Shown one piece after another: positions 50,554-62,848 of a stretch of DNA of 64,000 nucleotides (position 1 is the first letter of the stretch; each line of letters begins with the position of its first letter). The notes below the pieces were generated by a model. The model searched no databases. It saw only the letters and a program-made list of their open reading frames with translations, and was not told the DNA's origin. The DNA is from Klebsiella oxytoca (GTDB taxonomy: Bacteria; Pseudomonadota; Gammaproteobacteria; Enterobacterales; Enterobacteriaceae), in assembly GCF_009707385.1 (NCBI RefSeq), contig NZ_CP046115.1, positions 4,774,001 through 4,838,000 on the forward strand. Reading direction: 5' to 3'. A program made the translations under genes and the position numbers.

Positions 50554-51891
50554 TTAAACGCTTTTTACGGCATCAGCGATACGATGGGCAAATTCATGCA
50601 CCTGTTCTTCATGCTCGCCTTCTACCATGACGCGAATCAGCGGCTCGGTGCCTGATTTGCGCAGTAATACGCGACCGCGGTTCCCCAGCGCAGCTTCTAC
50701 TTCTGCCGTTACCGCTTTCACGTGCTCATGTTCCAGCGGGTTACCGCTACCTTCAGTAAAGCGCACGTTAACCAGAATCTGCGGGAACATTTTCATTCCG
50801 CTGCACAGGTCGTGCAGGCTCATATGGTTGCGTACCATCGCTGCCACCACCTGCAGGCTGGCGACAATCCCATCCCCCGTGGTGGTTTTGTCCAGCAGGA
50901 TCACATGACCGGAGTTTTCTGCGCCAATACGCCAGCCTTTCTCCTGAAGTTTCTCCAGCACATAGCGGTCTCCCACCTTCGCGCGAACAAAAGGAATTCC
51001 CAGCTGTTTGAGCGCCAGTTCCAGCCCCATGTTGCTCATCAGCGTCCCGACGGCGCCGCCGCGCAGCTGCCCCTGACGCAATCCCTCACGGGCAATGATA
51101 TAAAGGATCTGGTCACCATCGACTTTATTGCCTTCATGATCAACCATAATGACCCGATCGCCATCACCATCGTAGGCAATACCGAGGTCAGCTTTTTCCG
51201 CTAATACGCGCGCCTGCAGAGCACGCACATCCGTCGCCCCTACTTCTTCATTAATGTTGAGTCCATCAGGCTCGCAGCCCATCGCGATAACCTGAGCACC
51301 CAGCTCACGGAAAACGCTCGGCGCGATATGATAAGTCGCCCCATGGGCGCAATCGACCACCACTTTCAGAGAATTGAGGCTCAGCTCATTCGGAAAAGTG
51401 CCTTTACAAAACTCGATATAGCGACCGGCTGCGTCAACGATACGACTGGCTTTACCCAACTCCGCAGAATCGACGCAGGTCAGCTCTTTTTCCATTTCGG
51501 CTTCAATAGCTTCTTCAACTTCATCCGGAAGCTTAGTGCCTTCGATAGAGAAGAATTTAATGCCGTTGTCATAGAACGGATTATGCGACGCGGAAATCAC
51601 AATCCCGGCTTCCGCACGGAAGGTACGCGTCAGATAGGCAATTGCCGGGGTTGGCATAGGGCCGGTAAAAGATGCTGATAATCCCGCGGCCGCCAGGCCC
51701 GCTTCCAGAGCGGACTCCAGCATATAGCCAGAGATACGGGTATCTTTACCAATAATAATCTTCCGTGAACCGTGGCGCGCCAGCACTTTACCTGCCGCCC
51801 AGCCCAGCTTTAACACAAACTCAGGCGTAATTGGCGCATCACCCACGCGGCCACGAATACCATCGGTACCAAAATATTTGCGGTTACTCAT
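50554..51891 (-). CDS. glmM: Phosphoglucosamine mutase GlmM
   Basis: A 445-residue enzyme converting glucosamine-6-P to glucosamine-1-P for peptidoglycan and LPS. The phosphoserine loop is [16 protein letters not shown] (Ser about 102). The metal site is [13 protein letters not shown] and the phosphate-binding C-terminal motif [12 protein letters not shown]. It overlaps folP by eight bases. Confidence 0.96.
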   Translation of the reverse strand: MSNRKYFGTDGIRGRVGDAPITPEFVLKLGWAAGKVLARHGSRKIIIGKDTRISGYMLESALEAGLAAAGLSASFTGPMPTPAIAYLTRTFRAEAGIVISASHNPFYDNGIKFFSIEGTKLPDEVEEAIEAEMEKELTCVDSAELGKASRIVDAAGRYIEFCKGTFPNELSLNSLKVVVDCAHGATYHIAPSVFRELGAQVIAMGCEPDGLNINEEVGATDVRALQARVLAEKADLGIAYDGDGDRVIMVDHEGNKVDGDQILYIIAREGLRQGQLRGGAVGTLMSNMGLELALKQLGIPFVRAKVGDRYVLEKLQEKGWRIGAENSGHVILLDKTTTGDGIVASLQVVAAMVRNHMSLHDLCSGMKMFPQILVNVRFTEGSGNPLEHEHVKAVTAEVEAALGNRGRVLLRKSGTEPLIRVMVEGEHEEQVHEFAHRIADAVKSV

Positions 51892-52732
51892 AACGTTTAT
51901 TTTCCTTAGCGGCCAGGGTAGCTTCCACCACGCGCAGCGCTTCTACCGTTTCTTTGACATCATGGACGCGAATAATTTGCGCGCCCTGCATGGCAGCAAT
52001 GACTGCGCAAGCCAGACTGCCGTTCAGACGTTCCGCTGGCCCGACGTTAAGTAACTGACCTATCATCGATTTCCGCGACATACCTACCAGCAGCGGAAGA
52101 CCGAAATGATGGAACTCACCAAGTCGGGCAAGCAGTTCATAATTATGGGAAAGATTTTTACCGAAACCGAATCCCGGGTCGAGCAACAATTTATCTTTTG
52201 AGATACCTGCCCGCTCGCAGCGCACAATATGTTCGACAAAAAAGCGCTCTACGTCAGCAAACACGTCCGCATACTTCGGCGCTTCCTGCATCGTCTTCGG
52301 CTGCCCCTGCATATGCATCAGGCATACTGGCAATCCCGTTTCGGCTGCGGCTTCCAGCGCTCCCGGTTCGGTAAGCGAACGGATATCATTGATGATATGC
52401 GCACCAACGCGCGCTGACTCACGAATGACCTCCGGCTTTGAGGTATCAACGGAAATCCATACTTCAAAACGCTGGGCAATCGCTTCTACCGTCGGAATCA
52501 CTCGCGCCAGCTCTTCGTCAACGCTGACATCAGCAGCCCCAGGACGCGTCGATTCTCCACCGATATCAATGATGGTCGCTCCAGCGTTAATCATCAGATT
52601 GGCATGTTTAACGGCCTCTATCAGCGTGTTGTGTGTTCCACCGTCAGAGAATGAATCTGGAGTAACATTAAGAATACCCATCACATGTGGATGAGAGAGA
52701 TCGAGGGTTGAGCCCTGGGCTACAAGTTTCAT
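51884..52732 (-). CDS. folP: Dihydropteroate synthase FolP
   Basis: A 282-residue folate enzyme, target of sulfonamides, condensing pterin pyrophosphate and p-aminobenzoate. Signatures are [27 protein letters not shown] and [19 protein letters not shown]. It lies between ftsH and glmM, overlapping glmM by eight bases. A terminator hairpin separates it from ftsH. Confidence 0.96.
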   Translation of the reverse strand: MKLVAQGSTLDLSHPHVMGILNVTPDSFSDGGTHNTLIEAVKHANLMINAGATIIDIGGESTRPGAADVSVDEELARVIPTVEAIAQRFEVWISVDTSKPEVIRESARVGAHIINDIRSLTEPGALEAAAETGLPVCLMHMQGQPKTMQEAPKYADVFADVERFFVEHIVRCERAGISKDKLLLDPGFGFGKNLSHNYELLARLGEFHHFGLPLLVGMSRKSMIGQLLNVGPAERLNGSLACAVIAAMQGAQIIRVHDVKETVEALRVVEATLAAKENKRYE

Positions 52733-52765
52733 CGCTAAATCCCTGAGTCAGAGAAAGATTGAAAA

Positions 52766-52796
52766 AGAAAAACCCCGGAGCAAACGCCCAGGGGTT
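52766..52796 (-). terminator. Terminator between ftsH and folP
   Basis: On the minus strand AACCCC and GGGGTT pair around a 14-base loop with further pairing, followed by TTTCTTTTTC. It lies about 35 bases after the ftsH stop. Confidence 0.65.
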
Positions 52797-52829
52797 TTAA
52801 AAAGTACAACAGCATCAATAACGGCTGAC

Positions 52830-54773
52830 TTATTTGTCGCCCAGCTGTTCTGACATGGTATTGCCCGGGTTTGGCGTACGCGGTTCATCGACCGGACGCG
52901 GAGCACGAGGGGTGCCATTGTTGTCAGAATTGTTGGACGAACCCGGTTCTTCCCAACCCGCTGGCGGGCGAACATCGCGGCGAGCCATCAGATCATCAAT
53001 CTGCGGAGCATCGATGGTCTCATATTTCATGAGCGCATCTTTCATTGCATGCAGGATGTCCATGTTATCGTTCAGGAGCTGACGTGCACGATTGTAGTTA
53101 CGCTCAATCAGTGACTTCACTTCCTGGTCGATGATACGAGCCGTTTCATCGGACATATGCTTCGCTTTCGCGACGCTGCGGCCAAGGAATACTTCACCTT
53201 CTTCTTCGGCATACAGCAACGGGCCGAGTTTGTCAGAGAAGCCCCACTGGGTCACCATGTTACGCGCCAGGTTGGTCGCCACTTTAATGTCGTTCGACGC
53301 ACCGGTAGAAACATGTTCTACGCCGTAGATAATCTCTTCCGCCAGACGACCGCCGTACAGGGTAGAAATCTGACTCTCAAGCTTCTGACGGCTGGCGCTG
53401 ATCGCATCGCCTTCAGGCAGGAAGAAAGTCACACCCAATGCGCGACCGCGCGGAATAATCGTTACTTTGTGCACCGGATCGTGTTCCGGCACCAGGCGAC
53501 CGATAATCGCGTGGCCCGCTTCGTGATATGCGGTGGACTCTTTCTGCGCTTCCGTCATCACCATGGAGCGACGTTCCGCACCCATCATGATTTTGTCTTT
53601 CGCTTTTTCAAATTCCACCATCGATACAACGCGCTTGTTGCCACGAGCAGCAAACAGCGCCGCTTCGTTCACCAGGTTTGCCAGATCGGCACCGGAGAAG
53701 CCAGGAGTACCACGAGCAATGATTGCCGCGTCGATATCCGGCGCCAGCGGTACGCGACGCATATGCACTTTCAGGATCTGTTCACGACCGCGAACATCCG
53801 GCAGACCAACGACAACCTGACGGTCGAAACGGCCCGGACGCAGCAGCGCAGGGTCAAGAACATCCGGACGGTTGGTTGCCGCGATAACGATGATACCTTC
53901 GTTACCCTCGAAGCCATCCATCTCAACCAGCATCTGGTTCAGCGTCTGTTCACGTTCATCGTGACCACCGCCCAGGCCTGCGCCACGCTGGCGGCCTACG
54001 GCGTCGATTTCATCGATAAAGATGATGCACGGAGCCGCTTTCTTGGCTTGCTCGAACATGTCGCGCACGCGGGATGCACCAACACCAACGAACATTTCAA
54101 CGAAGTCAGAACCGGAAATCGTAAAGAATGGGACCTTCGCTTCACCTGCAATGGCTTTTGCCAGCAAGGTTTTACCAGTACCCGGAGGACCGACCATCAG
54201 GACGCCTTTCGGGATTTTACCGCCCAGCTTCTGGAAACGGCTCGGCTCACGCAGGTACTCAACCAGCTCAGCCACTTCTTCTTTCGCTTCGTCACAACCC
54301 GCAACGTCGGCAAAAGTGGTTTTAATCTGATCTTCCGTTAGCATGCGCGCCTTGCTCTTACCGAACGACATGGCGCCTTTGCCACCGCCGCCCTGCATCT
54401 GGCGCATAAAGAAGATCCAGACGCCGATTAGTAACAGCATCGGGAACCATGAAATGAAGATAGAAGCCAGCAGGCTTGGCTCTTCCGGCGGTTCGCCAAC
54501 CACTTTGACGTTTTTAGTCAACAGGTTATCAAGCAGCTTCGGATCGTTAACCGGAATGTAAGTCGTGTAACGGTTACTATCTTTCTTGGTAACGTTGATC
54601 TCACGTCCGTTGATACGCGCTTCGCGAACCTGGTCCTGATTGACCTCTTGCAGGAAGGTTGAATAATCTACCTTTCGGCCATTCGACTCGCTGGGCCCAA
54701 AGCTCTGGAAAACTGACATCAGCACAACGGCAATGACCAGCCAGAGTATTAGGTTTTTCGCCATGTCACTCAA
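52830..54773 (-). CDS. ftsH: ATP-dependent zinc metalloprotease FtsH
   Basis: A 647-residue essential membrane AAA protease, which degrades LpxC, sigma-32 and faulty membrane proteins. Two N-terminal membrane segments (about 6-24 and 100-118) flank a periplasmic domain. The AAA part has [18 protein letters not shown] and the second region of homology; the zinc site is HEAGH. The start is either MSDMAKN (54773) or MAKN three codons later. It lies 90 bases after rlmE. Confidence 0.96.
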   Translation of the reverse strand: MSDMAKNLILWLVIAVVLMSVFQSFGPSESNGRKVDYSTFLQEVNQDQVREARINGREINVTKKDSNRYTTYIPVNDPKLLDNLLTKNVKVVGEPPEEPSLLASIFISWFPMLLLIGVWIFFMRQMQGGGGKGAMSFGKSKARMLTEDQIKTTFADVAGCDEAKEEVAELVEYLREPSRFQKLGGKIPKGVLMVGPPGTGKTLLAKAIAGEAKVPFFTISGSDFVEMFVGVGASRVRDMFEQAKKAAPCIIFIDEIDAVGRQRGAGLGGGHDEREQTLNQMLVEMDGFEGNEGIIVIAATNRPDVLDPALLRPGRFDRQVVVGLPDVRGREQILKVHMRRVPLAPDIDAAIIARGTPGFSGADLANLVNEAALFAARGNKRVVSMVEFEKAKDKIMMGAERRSMVMTEAQKESTAYHEAGHAIIGRLVPEHDPVHKVTIIPRGRALGVTFFLPEGDAISASRQKLESQISTLYGGRLAEEIIYGVEHVSTGASNDIKVATNLARNMVTQWGFSDKLGPLLYAEEEGEVFLGRSVAKAKHMSDETARIIDQEVKSLIERNYNRARQLLNDNMDILHAMKDALMKYETIDAPQIDDLMARRDVRPPAGWEEPGSSNNSDNNGTPRAPRPVDEPRTPNPGNTMSEQLGDK

Positions 54774-54863
54774 GGGATTAACCTCTTATTACAACTGTGT
54801 TAAAAACAGCGTCAGGATACTCTATATCCAGCGTCTTTCAAACTTTCGGTTGAATTCTGCCGG

Positions 54864-55493
54864 TTATGGTTTACGCCCGGTCGCTACAATATACACTTCA
54901 CGCGAACGGGCGCGAGAAGAGTCCGGCTTACGAACTTTGACCTTCGTAAACAGGGAGCGAATCTCTCTTAGATACTCATCGAAGCCTTCGCCCTGGAACA
55001 CCTTCACTACAAAACTACCACCTGGCGCTAATACATCACGAGCCATTCCAAGCGCCAGTTCCACCAGATACATGGCCCGGGGAATATCCACCGCCGGTGT
55101 TCCACACATATTTGGCGCCATATCGGACATGACAACTTGTACTTTACTGTCACCTACACGCTCAAGTAACGCTTTCAGGACTAATTCATCACGAAAGTCG
55201 CCCTGAAGGAAGTCCACACCAACGATTGGATCCATAGGTAAAAGATCGCAAGCAATGATGCGGCCGCTGTTACCGATTTGCGTAACCGCATATTGCGACC
55301 AGCCACCGGGTGCAGCGCCGAGGTCGACTATCGTCATCCCCGGTTTAAAAATCTTGTCACTTTGCTGTATTTCATCAAGTTTAAACCAGGCGCGGGAACG
55401 TAACCCCTTTTTCTGTGCCTGTTGAACATATTTATCGCTAAAGTGTTCCTGAAGCCAACGACTTGAGCTGGCAGAACGCTTTTTACCTGTCAT
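54864..55493 (-). CDS. rlmE: 23S rRNA 2'-O-ribose U2552 methyltransferase RlmE
   Basis: A 209-residue FtsJ/RrmJ methyltransferase acting on U2552 of the 50S A-loop. The SAM site is [14 protein letters not shown] and the catalytic K-D-K-E set is spread through [16 protein letters not shown] and [11 protein letters not shown]. It is upstream of ftsH in the heat-shock-type rlmE-ftsH operon and divergent from yhbY. Confidence 0.96.
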   Translation of the reverse strand: MTGKKRSASSSRWLQEHFSDKYVQQAQKKGLRSRAWFKLDEIQQSDKIFKPGMTIVDLGAAPGGWSQYAVTQIGNSGRIIACDLLPMDPIVGVDFLQGDFRDELVLKALLERVGDSKVQVVMSDMAPNMCGTPAVDIPRAMYLVELALGMARDVLAPGGSFVVKVFQGEGFDEYLREIRSLFTKVKVRKPDSSRARSREVYIVATGRKP

Positions 55494-55617
55494 TTAACAT
55501 TCCCATTTCGGGTTCATCGTACTTCGCGACGTAAAAATCGACGCGGTAGTTTGGCGATATATGGGAGATGGCGGTAGAATGAACCGTTTTCAATCCCAAC
55601 GTAAGCAAAATAATACG

Positions 55618-55911
55618 ATGAATCTGAGTACTAAACAAAAACAGCACCTGAAAGGTCTGGCACATCCGCTCAAGCCGGTAGTTATGCTTGGCAACAATGG
55701 TTTGACCGAAGGGGTACTGGCCGAGATTGAACAAGCGTTAGAGCACCATGAACTTATCAAGGTGAAGATCGCCTCGGAAGATCGCGAAACTAAAACCTTG
55801 ATCGTGGAAGCTATCGTGCGCGAAACCGGCGCCTGTAATGTACAGGTCATCGGGAAAACGCTAGTTCTGTACCGCCCGACTAAAGAGCGTAAAATCTCGC
55901 TGCCACGCTAA
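55618..55911 (+). CDS. yhbY: RNA-binding protein YhbY (CRM domain)
   Basis: A 97-residue CRM/YhbY-fold protein associated with pre-50S particles. Signatures are KQKQHLKGLAHPLKPVVMLG, then NGLTEGVLAEIEQALEHHEL and the GxxG-like loop RETGACNVQVIGKTLVLYR. The start at 55618 gives the E. coli length; a longer frame from 55561 has no support. A terminator follows about 90 bases later. Confidence 0.94.
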   Translation: MNLSTKQKQHLKGLAHPLKPVVMLGNNGLTEGVLAEIEQALEHHELIKVKIASEDRETKTLIVEAIVRETGACNVQVIGKTLVLYRPTKERKISLPR

Positions 55912-56000
55912 GAATATCCTGGTTATCGACACAACTTTGTGTAAATCGAGGGTTTTCTGCGGGTAGACGAGCAAAATGCCATGCTCCGGACGTTGATAAA

Positions 56001-56024
56001 AGGCCGCTACGCGGCCTTTTTCCT
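56001..56024 (+). terminator. Terminator between yhbY and greA
   Basis: AGGCCGC and GCGGCCT pair around TAC, followed by TTTTCCTTTC. Confidence 0.8.
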
Positions 56025-56063
56025 TTCTTTACAATCCATCAACATCGTAGCGTTAAATTCGGA

Positions 56064-56540
56064 TTAAAGGTACTCAACCTTAATAATTTCGAATTCGACT
56101 TCACCGCCCGGCGTGCGAATGACAACAACATCATCCTGCTCTTTGCCGATCAGACCACGTGCAATCGGTGAATTCACAGAGATCAGATTTTGCTTAAAGT
56201 CGGCCTCATCATCGCCGACGATACGATAAGTTTGCTCTTCATCCGTATCAAGATTCAGAACGCTGACCGTACAGCCAAAAATCACCCGGCCATTGTTAGG
56301 CATTTTGGTGATATCAATGACCTGCGCGTTGGAGAGCTTCGCTTCAATATCTTTAATGCGGCCTTCACAGAAGCCCTGCTGTTCGCGGGCAGCATGATAC
56401 TCGGCATTTTCTTTCAGATCGCCGTGCTCTCGCGCCTCGGCAATAGCCGCGATAATTTCAGGACGACGTACGGACTTCAGGAAATCCAGTTCTTCGCGCA
56501 GTTTTTCAGCACCACGTAAGGTCATCGGAATAGCTTGCAT
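56064..56540 (-). CDS. greA: Transcript cleavage factor GreA
   Basis: A 158-residue factor that rescues backtracked RNA polymerase. The N-terminal coiled coil spans about residues 10-75, and the acidic tip residues lie in [20 protein letters not shown] (Asp41, Glu44). A C-terminal FKBP-like domain includes [13 protein letters not shown]. Its leader carries a GraL-type attenuator (56622-56655). Confidence 0.96.
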   Translation of the reverse strand: MQAIPMTLRGAEKLREELDFLKSVRRPEIIAAIAEAREHGDLKENAEYHAAREQQGFCEGRIKDIEAKLSNAQVIDITKMPNNGRVIFGCTVSVLNLDTDEEQTYRIVGDDEADFKQNLISVNSPIARGLIGKEQDDVVVIRTPGGEVEFEIIKVEYL

Positions 56541-56621
56541 TTGTTATACCTCTTTGTCATTCCTTCAAGGAGCGGACAACGTCGCTCCGCAGCCGGTCAA
56601 GACTTGAGCAGGGCCGGAGCA

Positions 56622-56655
56622 AAAGAAAACCGACCCGGGAAATCATCCCCAGGTC
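56622..56655 (-). promoter_or_regulatory. greA leader attenuator (GraL-like)
   Basis: On the minus strand GACCTGGG pairs with CCCGGGTC, followed by GGTTTTCTTTT, about 80-115 bases upstream of the greA ATG. In E. coli the same position ends the small RNA GraL made from the greA leader. The promoter would lie just upstream, with a TAAAAT -10-like hexamer near 56683-56688. Confidence 0.65.
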
Positions 56656-56774
56656 AGCAGCAATTTTCAATTTGATACGTATTTTACCCTGAAGTTCACT
56701 ATGGGTCATCGTTTACTTTACAGGGCGTTGCACCGTAGTATGACGGACTGGTTTCAGGTTGTTAGCGCGAGATT

Positions 56775-58208
56775 ATGCGATTTCCCAGATTTATCATCGG
56801 ATTGACTGCCGGCATAGCGATTAGCGCTCAAGCGGCGAATATTGACGAGTACATCAACCAACTACCTGCGGGCGCAAACCTTGCCTTTATGGCGCAGAAG
56901 GTAGGCTCCGCGACGCCGGAGATAGATTATCATAGCCAGCAGATGGCGCTTCCCGCCAGCACCCAGAAGGTTATAACCGCGCTTGCCGCGCTACTGCAGC
57001 TGGGTCCCGACTTTCGCTTTACCACGACGCTGGAAACAAAAGGCACACTCGATGGCGGCGTTCTGAAGGGCGATCTTATCGCACGCTTTGGCGGCGATCC
57101 GACCTTAAAGCGCCAGGATATTCGCAATATGGTGGCCACGCTGAAGAAAGCGGGCGTGCAGCGCATCGAAGGCAACGTACTAATCGATACCTCCGTTTTC
57201 GCCAGCCATGACAAAGCGCCGGGATGGCCATGGAACGATATGACGCAGTGCTTTAGCGCACCTCCGGCAGCGGCTATTGTCGATCGTAACTGTTTCTCCA
57301 TCTCGCTCTATAGCGCGCAAAAGCCGGGCGACCTGGCGTTTATCCGCGTGGCATCTTACTACCCGGTGACCATGTTCAGTCAGGTGAGAACTTTGGCCCG
57401 CGGCGCTGCTGAAGCGCAGTATTGTGAACTCGACGTGGTCCCCGGCGATTTGAACCGCTATACCCTGACCGGCTGTCTGCCGCAGCGTAGCGAACCTCTG
57501 CCGCTGGCATTCGCCATTCAGGATGGCGCCAGCTATGCCGGTGCGATACTGAAAGCCGAGCTGACTGATGCCGACATCACCTGGAGCGGCACGCTGCTGC
57601 GTCAAACGCTGGCGAACGATCCGGGTACCGTCCTGGCGAGTACACAGTCTGCGCCGCTGCACGATCTGCTGCGTATTATGCTGAAAAAATCGGACAACAT
57701 GATCGCTGATACGGTATTCCGCACTATTGGTCATGCTCGTTTCAGCGTACCGGGTACCTGGCGGGCGGGCTCCGATGCCGTACGGCAAATCCTGCGCCAG
57801 CAGGCCGGTGTCGATCTCGGGAATACCATTATTGCCGATGGCTCAGGCCTGTCGCGCCACAACCTTATCGCGCCGGCGACGATGATGCAGGTACTGCAGT
57901 ACATCGCCCAGCACGATAACGAGCTCAACTTTATCTCGATGCTGCCTCTGGCTGGTCATGATGGCTCTCTGCAATATCGCGCCGGTCTGCATCAGGCTGG
58001 CGTTGATGGCAAAGTTTCCGCCAAAACGGGTTCGTTGCAGGGGGTGTATAACCTGGCCGGCTTCATCACTACGGCCAGCGGGCAGAAGATGGCGTTCGTG
58101 CAATATTTGTCAGGCTACGCCGTACCACCGGCCGATCAGCGTAACCGGCGGATTCCGCTGGTGCGGTTCGAGAGCCGGCTGTACAAAGATCTTTATCAGA
58201 ATAACTAA
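56775..58208 (+). CDS. dacB: D-alanyl-D-alanine carboxypeptidase/endopeptidase PBP4
   Basis: A 477-residue periplasmic class C penicillin-binding protein that trims and cleaves peptidoglycan crosslinks. A signal peptide (RFPRFIIGLTAGIAISAQA) is cut after Ala20. Active-site motifs are Ser62-x-x-Lys65 in PASTQKVITAL, SDN in KKSDNMIADTVF and KTG in VSAKTGSLQG, with a large inserted domain between the first two. It is divergent from greA and convergent with obgE. Confidence 0.95.
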   Translation: MRFPRFIIGLTAGIAISAQAANIDEYINQLPAGANLAFMAQKVGSATPEIDYHSQQMALPASTQKVITALAALLQLGPDFRFTTTLETKGTLDGGVLKGDLIARFGGDPTLKRQDIRNMVATLKKAGVQRIEGNVLIDTSVFASHDKAPGWPWNDMTQCFSAPPAAAIVDRNCFSISLYSAQKPGDLAFIRVASYYPVTMFSQVRTLARGAAEAQYCELDVVPGDLNRYTLTGCLPQRSEPLPLAFAIQDGASYAGAILKAELTDADITWSGTLLRQTLANDPGTVLASTQSAPLHDLLRIMLKKSDNMIADTVFRTIGHARFSVPGTWRAGSDAVRQILRQQAGVDLGNTIIADGSGLSRHNLIAPATMMQVLQYIAQHDNELNFISMLPLAGHDGSLQYRAGLHQAGVDGKVSAKTGSLQGVYNLAGFITTASGQKMAFVQYLSGYAVPPADQRNRRIPLVRFESRLYKDLYQNN

Positions 58209-58215
58209 AACAAAA

Positions 58216-58240
58216 GGGCCGCATATGATGCGGCCCTTTT
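58216..58240. terminator. Terminator between dacB and obgE
   Basis: GGGCCGCAT and ATGCGGCCC form a nine-base stem around ATG, with TTTT on the plus side and AAAA before it. It can serve both convergent genes. Confidence 0.85.
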
Positions 58241-58253
58241 AGTTTGCTCAGAA

Positions 58254-59441
<1,188 letters not shown>

Positions 59442-60407
59442 TCATTCGCCTGAGCGGGGGAGCGGCACAACCGCTTCTCGCTTACGCCACCGTCCCCAAA
59501 GACGATGACCGACGGCGGAATACATCGCGCCCGCAACCACGACAAACGCACCGAGATAACCCATCAGGTTCAACAGCGGTCTGGCGAAAACGTCGGGCCA
59601 GGCCAGTGATAATAAATCTGAAAATAGCAGCGTGAATAGCGGCGTTAAAGTAATCAACGCGCTCACCTGCGCCGCCTGCCAGCGCGCCATCGCTTCCGCC
59701 AGCGCACCGTATCCTACAAGGGTGTTTAGCCCACAAAAAACCAGGCAGGCCAGCTGCCAGTCGCTTAATGCCAACACCTGTGAAGGCGTCGCCAGCGGCA
59801 AGAGCGATATCGTACATAAAGTGTACAGCAAAAAAAGAATTTGCTGTGACGCCAGACGGCGTAATAACACCTTTTGCGCGACGCCGTAGCTGACCCATAC
59901 CATTGCCGCCCCTACGCCGAAAATTACCCCCCACGTGTAGTCCGTCAGGCGGGTAAAAATCTCAATCAGGCTGGTGTTAAAAAACATCACCAGACCGCTC
60001 ACCAGCATTAGCGCACCCACGACTTGAGTGCCGCGCATTTTCTCCTTGAGGACAAAAACGCTGGCCACCATCATACCGACCGGGGATAACTGGCCAATCA
60101 CCTGAGAAGCGGTGGGGCTGAGATATTGCAAGGAAGAACTAAACAGAATGAAGTTACCGAACAAGCCAGCTGTCGCAATAACCAGCAATATCAGCCAGCG
60201 CGGCTTGCGAAAAATACGCAGCGGAGGCAGTTTTCTTTTCATAGCCAGAATGGCGCCAAGACCAATACTTGCCATCAAAAAGCGATAAAAAACCACCGTC
60301 GGCGGTTCCATGACCTCAAGAACCTGCTTCATTGCGATCGGCAGGGCCCCCCAACACATCGCTGTGGTGAGCGCTAAAACTATGCCGATGCCGGCCTGCT
60401 GCTTCAT
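59442..60407 (-). CDS. yhbE: EamA family inner-membrane transporter YhbE
   Basis: A 321-residue drug/metabolite transporter-superfamily protein with ten predicted membrane segments forming two EamA repeats (about residues 8-140 and 155-295). The substrate is unknown. It lies 15 bases before obgE and after a terminator-like hairpin following rpmA. Confidence 0.92.
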   Translation of the reverse strand: MKQQAGIGIVLALTTAMCWGALPIAMKQVLEVMEPPTVVFYRFLMASIGLGAILAMKRKLPPLRIFRKPRWLILLVIATAGLFGNFILFSSSLQYLSPTASQVIGQLSPVGMMVASVFVLKEKMRGTQVVGALMLVSGLVMFFNTSLIEIFTRLTDYTWGVIFGVGAAMVWVSYGVAQKVLLRRLASQQILFLLYTLCTISLLPLATPSQVLALSDWQLACLVFCGLNTLVGYGALAEAMARWQAAQVSALITLTPLFTLLFSDLLSLAWPDVFARPLLNLMGYLGAFVVVAGAMYSAVGHRLWGRWRKREAVVPLPRSGE

Positions 60408-60450
60408 GCCCGTTATCCTTGCAGAAAGTTTTCCGGGTTTTCAATGTAAA

Positions 60451-60476
60451 AAGCCCCGCAACACGTTGCGGGGCTT
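60451..60476 (-). terminator. Terminator/attenuator between rpmA and yhbE
   Basis: AAGCCCCGCAAC and GTTGCGGGGCTT form a perfect 12-base stem with a two-base loop, followed on the minus strand by TTTTACATTG. It should stop most ribosomal-protein transcripts before yhbE-obgE. Confidence 0.85.
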
Positions 60477-60502
60477 TAATCCGTTACCGGACCACGAAAA
60501 AC

Positions 60503-60760
<258 letters not shown>

Positions 60761-60779
60761 TTAAATCTCTCCTCAGGTC

Positions 60780-61136
<357 letters not shown>

Positions 61137-61351
61137 CTATAAATATTCACAATAGGGCGCGAATATTACGCAAAACGCGAGCCTTTGACAAGAGCGATCA
61201 GCGATCAACGCAGAAAAAAAACACAACTTTCACTCCAGCGTTTAACTACGGCAATTTTTCAGTACAATCACATCTTCTTTTAATTCTATCTTAATCCTTC
61301 TGTGATCCCATTCGGATACGCAGTAACAGGACATTTGGCCCGGCTTTTGCG

Positions 61352-62323
61352 ATGAATTTAGAAAAAATCAATGAGTTAACCGCGCAGGACATGGCGGGCG
61401 TTAATGCGACAATCCTTGAGCAACTCGACTCTGATGTCCAGCTTATCAATCAGTTAGGCTACTACATCATTAGCGGAGGCGGTAAACGCATTCGCCCGAT
61501 GATTGCCGTACTGGCTGCACGTGCCGTCGGCTATCAGGGTAATGCTCATGTCGCCATTGCTGCACTGATCGAATTTATCCATACCGCCACCCTGCTGCAT
61601 GATGATGTCGTCGATGAGTCTGACATGCGCCGGGGAAAAGCCACGGCAAACGCCGCTTTTGGCAACGCCGCTAGCGTGCTGGTTGGCGATTTCATCTACA
61701 CACGCGCCTTTCAGATGATGACCAGCCTTGGTTCATTAAGAGTTCTCGAAGTGATGTCGGAAGCCGTTAACGTTATTGCAGAAGGCGAAGTCCTGCAGTT
61801 AATGAACGTTAACGACCCGGATATCACAGAAGAAAACTATATGCGGGTCATTTACAGCAAGACCGCCCGTTTATTTGAAGCCGCAGCTCAGTGCTCCGGA
61901 ATTCTCGCCGGCTGTACCGCAGAAGAAGAACAAGCGTTACAGGATTATGGACGCTATCTGGGTACCGCTTTCCAGCTGATTGACGATTTACTCGACTACA
62001 GTTCAGACGGTGAACGGCTGGGTAAAAATGTCGGTGACGATCTGAATGAAGGCAAACCCACCCTTCCGCTGCTGCACGCTATGCAACACGGCAACTCCGA
62101 GCAATCAGCCATGATCCGTGGAGCGATTGAGCAGGGCAACGGCCGTCATCTTCTCGAAGCCGTACTGGAAACGATGGCTACCTGCGGCTCGCTTGAATGG
62201 ACCCAAAAGCGCGCGGAGGAAGAAGCTGATAAAGCGATTGCCGCGCTTCAGGTCCTTCCGGATACCCAATGGCGCGAAGCGCTAATTGGCCTCGCCCATA
62301 TCGCCGTGAAGCGCGATCATTAA
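61352..62323 (+). CDS. ispB: Octaprenyl diphosphate synthase IspB
   Basis: A 323-residue trans-polyprenyl synthase that makes the C40 side chain of ubiquinone and menaquinone. The two aspartate-rich motifs are LLHDDVVDESDMRRG (about 82-96) and FQLIDDLLDYSSD (about 208-220). It also has GGGKRIRPM for substrate binding. It is transcribed alone, divergent from rplU. Confidence 0.96.
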   Translation: MNLEKINELTAQDMAGVNATILEQLDSDVQLINQLGYYIISGGGKRIRPMIAVLAARAVGYQGNAHVAIAALIEFIHTATLLHDDVVDESDMRRGKATANAAFGNAASVLVGDFIYTRAFQMMTSLGSLRVLEVMSEAVNVIAEGEVLQLMNVNDPDITEENYMRVIYSKTARLFEAAAQCSGILAGCTAEEEQALQDYGRYLGTAFQLIDDLLDYSSDGERLGKNVGDDLNEGKPTLPLLHAMQHGNSEQSAMIRGAIEQGNGRHLLEAVLETMATCGSLEWTQKRAEEEADKAIAALQVLPDTQWREALIGLAHIAVKRDH

Positions 62324-62333
62324 GCCCCCTCTC

Positions 62334-62358
62334 CCTTTCCCGCGTAAATCGCGGGAAA
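62334..62358 (+). terminator. Hairpin after ispB
   Basis: CTTTCCCGCG and CGCGGGAAAG form a perfect ten-base stem with a TAAAT loop, 11 bases after the ispB stop. No T-run follows. Confidence 0.6.
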
Positions 62359-62518
62359 GCTCCAGTAAATTCCAAAAAATCTCTTTCCAGCCTCTGGTCT
62401 TGATATATTCCTAATATCAAACCCATTAAAAGAACTTGTTAGAACAATACTGGAACTAAAGGTATAGTCATTTTGTCGCCCATTAAGGACGAGCAGAATT
62501 TAATTACCCGGAGAATTT

Positions 62519-62791
62519 ATGGATAAGTTCATCGACTGGCATCCGGCGGATATTATTGCCGGATTACGCAAAAAAGGGACGTCGCTGGCAGCTGAATCGC
62601 GGCGTAATGGTTTAAGTTCTTCAACTCTCGCCAATGCTTTAACCCGGCCGTGGCCCAAAGGCGAGCTGATTATTGCTAACGCGCTGGAAACCGATCCGTG
62701 GGTGATCTGGCCATCGCGCTATCACGATCCTCATACCCACCAGTTTATCGACAGAACGCAAATGATGCGCCAAAGGAAGAATAACAAATAG
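62519..62791 (+). CDS. sfsB: Ner-like DNA-binding regulator SfsB (Nlp)
   Basis: A 90-residue small helix-turn-helix protein of the Ner/Nlp family, close to E. coli SfsB (Nlp, 92 residues). The DNA-binding part includes WHPADIIAGLRKKGTSLAAE and NGLSSSTLANALTRPWPKGE. In E. coli extra copies affect maltose gene expression. A clear GGAG lies before the ATG. It is convergent with murA. Confidence 0.93.
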   Translation: MDKFIDWHPADIIAGLRKKGTSLAAESRRNGLSSSTLANALTRPWPKGELIIANALETDPWVIWPSRYHDPHTHQFIDRTQMMRQRKNNK

Positions 62792-62848
62792 AGCGAGGCC
62801 GCAGGTAACAGCCCCCGGACCAACGTCAGAGGGCTGCTGCTACAAGAT

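Noticed and set aside
53157..54341. 394-codon plus-strand frame opposite ftsH, and a similar 365-codon frame at 58356-59453 opposite obgE
   Set aside because: Shadow frames produced by codon bias of the essential genes on the other strand.
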